Shown: piece by piece, positions 59,602 to 64,000 of the stretch
How the letters are laid out: the number at the start of each line of letters is the position of its first letter
Position numbering within the stretch: position 1 is the stretch's first letter
Source of the DNA: Geothrix terrae
Lineage (GTDB): Bacteria > Acidobacteriota > Holophagae > Holophagales > Holophagaceae
Assembly: GCF_022808775.1 (NCBI RefSeq)
Contig: NZ_JAKZLA010000008.1
Coordinates: forward strand, 118,559-182,558
Length of the DNA stretch: 64,000 nucleotides
Direction of reading: 5' to 3'
Notes under the pieces: model-generated
The model's input: only the letters and a program-made list of their open reading frames with translations
Told to the model about the DNA's origin: nothing
The model's database searches: none
Translations under genes and position numbers: made by a program

Positions 59602-61725
59602 ATGAGCGTCGAGACCTACACCGTCACGGGCATGACCTGTGCGTCCTGCGTGCGGCATGTGGAAAAGGCCCTGGCCACCACGCCCGGCGTCCGGGCCGCC
59701 TCCGTCAATCTGGCCACCGCCACCGCCACGGTGGAAGGCGACGCCAGCTTCGAGACCCTGGCGGCGCAGGTCGAGGATGCGGGCTATGGCCTGGGCCGGC
59801 CCCAGGCCGACCAGGTCGTGGCGCAGGCAAAGGATGATCCGGCGCCCGCCAGGAACCGGATGCTCGTGGCCCTCATCCTCACGGCCCCGCTCCTGCTCGC
59901 CATGCTCCCGGGCCTGGGCCTCCACCTGCCGGCCTGGCTCCAGGCGGCTCTCTCGGCGCCGGTGGTGTTCTGGGCGGGTTGGGGCTTCTTCGTCCGGGCG
60001 GGACGCCAAGCGCGGCATGGCCAAGCCTCCATGGACACGCTCATCGCGCTGGGCTCGGGCGTCGCCTGGCTGTTCGCCGTGGTGGAATGGCTGAATGGCG
60101 TCCACCACCTCAGCTTCGAGACGGCGGCCGCCCTGGTGGCCTTCCTGCTGACGGGCAAATACCTGGAGGCCCGCGCCAAGGCCAAGGCCACGGACGCGCT
60201 GAAGGAGCTGCTGGCGCTCGCGCCGCCCACGGCCCTGCGCCTCGGCGCCGACGGCTCCGCGGTGGAGGTCCCGGTGGGGGACCTGCATCCCGGCGACCGG
60301 GTGCGGGTGCTCCCGGGTCACGCGGTGCCGGCCGATGGCCGCGTGATCGCCGGCCAGGCGGAGGTGGATGAATCCATGCTCACCGGCGAACCCCTTCCCG
60401 TGCCCAAGGGGGGTGGCGAAGGTCTGGTGGCCGGGACGGTGGTGCACGGTTCCATGCTCGAGATGGAGATCCAGGCCGTGGGGGCCCAGACGCAGCTGGC
60501 CCGCATGGCGGCGCTGGTGGCGCAAGCGCAGGGCTCCAAGGCCCCGGCCCAGGATCTGGCCGATCGCATCAGCGCCGTCTTCGTGCCCGTCATCCTGATC
60601 CTCGCCCTGCTGACCTTGGCGGGCTGGTGGGTGGGGACCGGGGCCCTGGCCCAGGCCTGGCGACCGGCCGTCACCCTCCTGGTGATCGCCTGCCCCTGCG
60701 CCCTCGGTCTCGCCACGCCGGTGGCGGTCATGGTGGGCCTGGGCTCCGCGGCGCGCAAGGGTGTGCTGGTGAGGGACGCCGCGGCCCTCGAAGCCCTGGG
60801 GCAAGCCACGGACCTGGCCTTCGACAAGACCGGGACCATCACGGAAGGTCGGCCCCGGCTGCGCCGGACCGTGGGGACCTCGGACATGGCCGAAGCGGAC
60901 TTGCTGCAGCTTGCGGCGAGCCTGGAACGGGATTCCGAGCACCCCATCGCCCGGGGCCTGGTCGTGGCCCATGTGGCTCATGGCGGAGCCTTGAAGGAGG
61001 TATCCGCCTTCCGGACCCATCCCGGCGGGGGCGTCAGCGGCGAGATCGAAGGGACGGCCTGGCGGCTGGGCAGCGCCGCGTTCCTGGGGATGCCCTTCCC
61101 CTCTGTGGATGAGGATGGAACCGCCGTGGGCCTGGCGGATGGCTCGGGACTGAAGGGCGTGTTCATCCTCGGCGACCGGCTCCGGAGCGAGAGCGCCGCG
61201 GTTGTCGGTCAGCTGAAACACCAGGGGCTGCGCCTCCACCTGTTCACGGGAGACCGTCCCGAACCGGCCGCCCGCATGGCCGAGGCCGTCGGTATCGCTT
61301 CCGTGTCCGCGGGTCTGCGCCCCGAGGACAAGCTCACCCGCATCAAGGATCTCCAGGCCCGGGGCGCCGTGGTCGGCTTCGTGGGTGACGGCGTGAACGA
61401 TGCGCCGGCCCTTGCCCAGGCGGACTGCGGCATCGCCATGGGCTCGGGAGCGGGCGAGCAAGGCACCGGCGCGGCCATGGCGGCGGCTCCCCTGGTGCTG
61501 CTGCGGCCGGGCCTGGATCCCATCCTGGCCGCACGTCGCTTGGCGCTGCGGACTCACCGCATCATCCGGCAAAACCTTGCCTGGGCCTTCGGCTACAACC
61601 TGGTGCTGGTGCCCCTGGCGGCCTCCGGCCAGCTGGAGCGGTTCGGCGGACCCATGCTGGCGGGGCTGGCCATGGGCCTCAGCTCCCTCACCGTGGTGCT
61701 GAACGCGCTGAGGCTGCGGCGGTAG
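59602..61725 (+). CDS. copA: Cu(I)-exporting P1B-type ATPase
   Basis: A 707-residue ATPase with one N-terminal metal-binding domain (MTCASC at 11-16), a CPC metal motif at 364-366 (IACPCALGLATP), the phosphorylated Asp408 in DKTGT, HP motif (SEHPIARG) and GDGVNDAPAL. The last two helices (AFGYNLVLVPLA and MGLSSLTVVLNALRLRR) carry the Asn/Tyr and Met-Ser-Ser residues of Cu(I)-specific pumps. It exports copper from the cytoplasm and converges with galU. Confidence 0.96.
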   Translation: MSVETYTVTGMTCASCVRHVEKALATTPGVRAASVNLATATATVEGDASFETLAAQVEDAGYGLGRPQADQVVAQAKDDPAPARNRMLVALILTAPLLLAMLPGLGLHLPAWLQAALSAPVVFWAGWGFFVRAGRQARHGQASMDTLIALGSGVAWLFAVVEWLNGVHHLSFETAAALVAFLLTGKYLEARAKAKATDALKELLALAPPTALRLGADGSAVEVPVGDLHPGDRVRVLPGHAVPADGRVIAGQAEVDESMLTGEPLPVPKGGGEGLVAGTVVHGSMLEMEIQAVGAQTQLARMAALVAQAQGSKAPAQDLADRISAVFVPVILILALLTLAGWWVGTGALAQAWRPAVTLLVIACPCALGLATPVAVMVGLGSAARKGVLVRDAAALEALGQATDLAFDKTGTITEGRPRLRRTVGTSDMAEADLLQLAASLERDSEHPIARGLVVAHVAHGGALKEVSAFRTHPGGGVSGEIEGTAWRLGSAAFLGMPFPSVDEDGTAVGLADGSGLKGVFILGDRLRSESAAVVGQLKHQGLRLHLFTGDRPEPAARMAEAVGIASVSAGLRPEDKLTRIKDLQARGAVVGFVGDGVNDAPALAQADCGIAMGSGAGEQGTGAAMAAAPLVLLRPGLDPILAARRLALRTHRIIRQNLAWAFGYNLVLVPLAASGQLERFGGPMLAGLAMGLSSLTVVLNALRLRR

Positions 61726-61730
61726 AGCCG

Positions 61731-62603
61731 CTAGAGCCGCTTCGCCAGCTCCTTGAGGTAGGCGGCGAAGTCGTCTCGCAGATCCTCCCGCTTGAGGGCG
61801 AATTCCACGTTGGCCTTCAGGTAGTCGAGCTTGTTCCCGGTGTCGAAGCGCTGAGCGGGGATCGGAGCTGCCACCAGGCGCCCCTCCTTGGCCAGGAGGG
61901 CCAGGGCGTCCGTGAGCTGGTACTCGCCGCCGACCCCGGGCTTGAGGGCGGCCAGGTGGTCGAACACGCGGGGCTCCAGTACATAGCGCCCCACCACGGC
62001 CCACCGGCTGGGCGCATCCTCGGGTTTCGGCTTTTCGACAATCGCTGTCACGTCCCAGACGGACTCGTGGTTGCGGGGTGCGCTGACGATGCCGTAGCGC
62101 GAAACGTGGTCCTCCGGAACCTCCTGGACGCCCACCACGGACTTCCCGGTGGCGTGATAGGCCGTGATGAGGGCATCGAGGGCCGAATCGCGCTCGTCGA
62201 AGACGTCGTCGCCGAGGAGCAGAGCGAAGGGTTCGTCGCCGACCGCATGGCGGGCGCAGAGCACCGCGTGGCCAAGGCCCAGCGGCTCGCCCTGGCGCAC
62301 GTACGCGAACTGCGCGAGGTGGGTGATGTCCCGCACGAGGTCGAGGTCTTCATGCTTCCCGCGCCGGCGCAGGGTGTCCTCGAGCTCGTAGGCGACGTCG
62401 AAATGATTCTCGATGGCGCCCTTGCCGCGCCCGGTCACCAGCACGATGCTCTCCACCCCGGCCCGGATGGCCTCCTCCACCACGTACTGGATCACGGGCG
62501 TGTCGACCAGCGGCAGCATCTCCTTGGGCTGGGCCTTGGTAGCGGGCAGGAACCGCGTGCCCAGCCCGGCCACGGGAATAACGGCTTTTCGGAGGGTTCG
62601 CAT
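61731..62603 (-). CDS. galU: UTP-glucose-1-phosphate uridylyltransferase
   Basis: A 290-residue enzyme making UDP-glucose. PVAGLGTRFLPATKAQPKEM, the TGRGKGAIENHFD stretch, LLLGDDVF, EKPKPEDAPS and GGEYQLTDAL identify GalU. The Met at 62603 has GGAG upstream; an earlier Met at 62621 is less likely. UDP-glucose feeds glycans and trehalose; neighbour pgi is divergent. Confidence 0.95.
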   Translation of the reverse strand: MRTLRKAVIPVAGLGTRFLPATKAQPKEMLPLVDTPVIQYVVEEAIRAGVESIVLVTGRGKGAIENHFDVAYELEDTLRRRGKHEDLDLVRDITHLAQFAYVRQGEPLGLGHAVLCARHAVGDEPFALLLGDDVFDERDSALDALITAYHATGKSVVGVQEVPEDHVSRYGIVSAPRNHESVWDVTAIVEKPKPEDAPSRWAVVGRYVLEPRVFDHLAALKPGVGGEYQLTDALALLAKEGRLVAAPIPAQRFDTGNKLDYLKANVEFALKREDLRDDFAAYLKELAKRL

Positions 62604-62655
62604 AGGGGCTCCGGGGATCATGATGGCCTAAGATGGCTGCGATGGGAGGATCCGG

Positions 62656-63792
62656 ATGGACCCGAAGGCGCTGTGGCGGCAGATGGTTGGACATCCCATG
62701 TCGGGATGGCGGTCGGTGGAGGGCCCGGCCCTGCCGGCGTCTCTGGGGCCCGGGCGCCTGCTCTGGTGTGGGATCGGAGGCTCCGTGCTGCCGGCGGACG
62801 CGCTCGTCCAGGCCCTGGCGGACGCGCCGTTCCGCCTCCGCTGGCAGCCCTTGGCCTCGCCGGAACCCAATGACCTGCGCCTGGAGCGCGAGGACCAGCT
62901 GGTGTTCGCCTCCAAGAGCGGGCGCACGCTGGAGCTGTGGAGCTGGATCGGGAGATTGCGCGCCCAGGAGGGGTGGGGCCGGTGGCATCGGGCGCCCATC
63001 GCCATCACGCAGGACGATGAGAATCCACTCGCACAGCTGGCCCGGGCCGAAGGATGGACGCTGCTGCCGATCCCGGTGGAGGTGGGCGGGCGCTACTCGG
63101 CGTTCACGCCCATCGGGACGCTACCGCTGCACTGGGCCGGTCGGGATGCCGGGCGCTTCCTCGCCGGCGCCCGCGTGGTGCTGGCGCAGACGGAGCAAGG
63201 ACGCGGTCCTTGGGGCACGCGTGTGTGGGACATGGTCGGGACCCTGACCAAGGGGTATCTCAGCGGCGTGGATCAGTGGGTGATGATGCCCTACGCCACG
63301 CGCCTGGAGACCGTGGGCGGATGGTGGGTGCAGCTGATCGCGGAAAGCCTCGGCAAGCAGGCGAAGGATGGCAGTCGGCGCGGCTTCACGCCCATCCGCG
63401 CCGTGGGTCCCCAGGACCAGCACGCCCAGTTGCAGCGCTGGCTTGACGGCCCGCGCAACGTCGGCGTGGTGATGGTCACCATTGGATCCGGGGAGGCGGC
63501 GGAGCCTTCTGATCCGCCGGTTCAGTGCCCCTTTGCGGGGCTGGGCCGCCGGGGCGGCGCGGAGGTGGTTCGCGCCCAGGCGGAAGGAACCCGCGAGGCG
63601 CTCGAAGACGCCGGCGTGCCGGTCATCCACTGGCACCTGGAGACGCTCGATGAGGCCTCACTGGGCGCCTTCCTCATGGCCTGGCAGCTGGTGGTCGGGT
63701 TGTGCGGCATGGCCCTCGAAGTGGATCCCTTCGATCAGCCCGCGGTGGAATCGGGCAAGCGACGGACTCTCCTGAAACTGGGGATTTCCTAG
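62656..63792 (+). CDS. pgi: Short glucose-6-phosphate isomerase
   Basis: A 378-residue SIS-fold enzyme. Family motifs are VGGRYSAFTPIGTLPL, QLIAESLGKQ, GPQDQHAQLQRWLDG and NP/DPFDQPAVESGK, which covers the catalytic Lys region. It is shorter than most Pgi proteins (about 450-550 residues), like some archaeal/bacterial compact forms. GGGAGG precedes the ATG. It interconverts glucose-6- and fructose-6-phosphate. Confidence 0.88.
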   Translation: MDPKALWRQMVGHPMSGWRSVEGPALPASLGPGRLLWCGIGGSVLPADALVQALADAPFRLRWQPLASPEPNDLRLEREDQLVFASKSGRTLELWSWIGRLRAQEGWGRWHRAPIAITQDDENPLAQLARAEGWTLLPIPVEVGGRYSAFTPIGTLPLHWAGRDAGRFLAGARVVLAQTEQGRGPWGTRVWDMVGTLTKGYLSGVDQWVMMPYATRLETVGGWWVQLIAESLGKQAKDGSRRGFTPIRAVGPQDQHAQLQRWLDGPRNVGVVMVTIGSGEAAEPSDPPVQCPFAGLGRRGGAEVVRAQAEGTREALEDAGVPVIHWHLETLDEASLGAFLMAWQLVVGLCGMALEVDPFDQPAVESGKRRTLLKLGIS

Positions 63793-63854
63793 GAATTCCA
63801 TGGGGTTTTCGCCAGAGATGCAACGTTGGTGCGCCCCTCCCCAAAAAATTCCGC

Positions 63855-63882
63855 TTGCGCTGCGGCTCGCCCCTGTTAGTCT
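63855..63882 (+). promoter_or_regulatory. Candidate strong promoter before an rRNA-type leader
   Basis: TTGCGC (63855-63860), 16 bases, then TAGTCT (63877-63882), preceded by an A-tract (CCAAAAAATT) like an UP element. It lies at the start of a gene-free stretch reaching the right edge. Confidence 0.55.
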
Positions 63883-64000
63883 GAATGTCCTGCGCAGTTG
63901 AGGCTGCGGAGTGCCGGGAAGGGCTGGAAGGTTCTTCTGGACCGTGTAGAAACGCGGTGGGCGTCTTTGAAAACCGGATAGAAGATAGGAAGCCTTTGAG
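63883..64000 (+). other. Probable leader of an rRNA operon (partial)
   Basis: No protein is encoded. The end of the stretch contains GTCTTTGAAAACCGGATAG, typical of bacterial pre-16S leaders and spacers (CTTTGAAAACTG-type). The 16S gene would begin shortly beyond the window. Evidence is pattern recognition only. Confidence 0.5.

Overview
This window is GC-rich, Gram-negative chromosome: outer-membrane barrels, Sec signal peptides, a lipoprotein and phosphatidylserine synthase are all present. Gene style (many ATGA/GTGA overlaps, many sigma-54 activators and hybrid kinases, the chaperone-type FliW remnant) fits the Acidobacteriota, class Holophagae (Geothrix-like). That assignment is an inference from the proteins, not something measured. 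Candidate promoters repeatedly show a TAGnnT -10 box placed 16-19 bases after a TTG-type -35 box.

Layout. 1-2.8 kb: end of a probable chemoreceptor, then cheW-cheR-cheB. 2.9-9.6 kb: a signalling block with an odd response regulator fused to PATAN and FISUMP-like domains, a translationally coupled receiver-kinase/NtrC pair, a GAF-PAS-kinase-receiver hybrid and an Hpt protein. 9.8-13.2 kb: an alpha-amino-acid ester hydrolase and an eight-repeat propeller-like protein. 13.2-17.2 kb: a minus-strand operon (thioredoxin-like, thpR, barrel, PafA-like phosphatase, cobB sirtuin). 17.4-21.1 kb: sigma-54 activator, prmA, murI, GNAT. 21.1-26.5 kb: CHAD protein coupled to a kinase, then uvrA. 26.7-29.7 kb: a Kelch/Ig lipoprotein with less GC-biased codons, then decayed DNA carrying frameshifted fliW and yjfB-like remnants behind an RNase D-like gene.

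30.7-34.2 kb holds the most interesting locus: a secreted, Cys-Gly-repeat precursor peptide followed by an MNIO (DUF692) enzyme, a DUF2063-type partner and a YceI protein. This is a bufferin/HvfABC-like RiPP system with an unusual core (DGSCGKG[S/T]CGSKD). 34.2-41.2 kb: a metallophosphoesterase and an 849-aa surface metalloprotease/barrel protein, diverging across two Fur-box-like palindromes from an apbE-porin-FMN-binding-cytochrome-b operon that looks like an iron-controlled flavin electron-transfer module. 41.3-47.6 kb: mutL, whose 3' end is duplicated around a hairpin-rich element, then a 1031-aa sigma-54 activator and aroA. 47.6-55.9 kb: envelope PEGA/TPR/propeller proteins, small membrane proteins, a roadblock-like protein and a CNT nucleoside transporter. 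56-63.8 kb: pssA, mnmG, a copper-type merR-copZ-copA operon with a textbook 19-bp-spacer MerR promoter, galU and a short pgi. The last ~150 bases look like the promoter and leader of an rRNA operon lying beyond the window.

The copper-export operon and the Cys-rich RiPP locus may both serve metal handling. The two Fur-like sites suggest that iron status controls the flavin/porin operon. No CRISPR array, intact insertion sequence, prophage or tRNA gene was seen.
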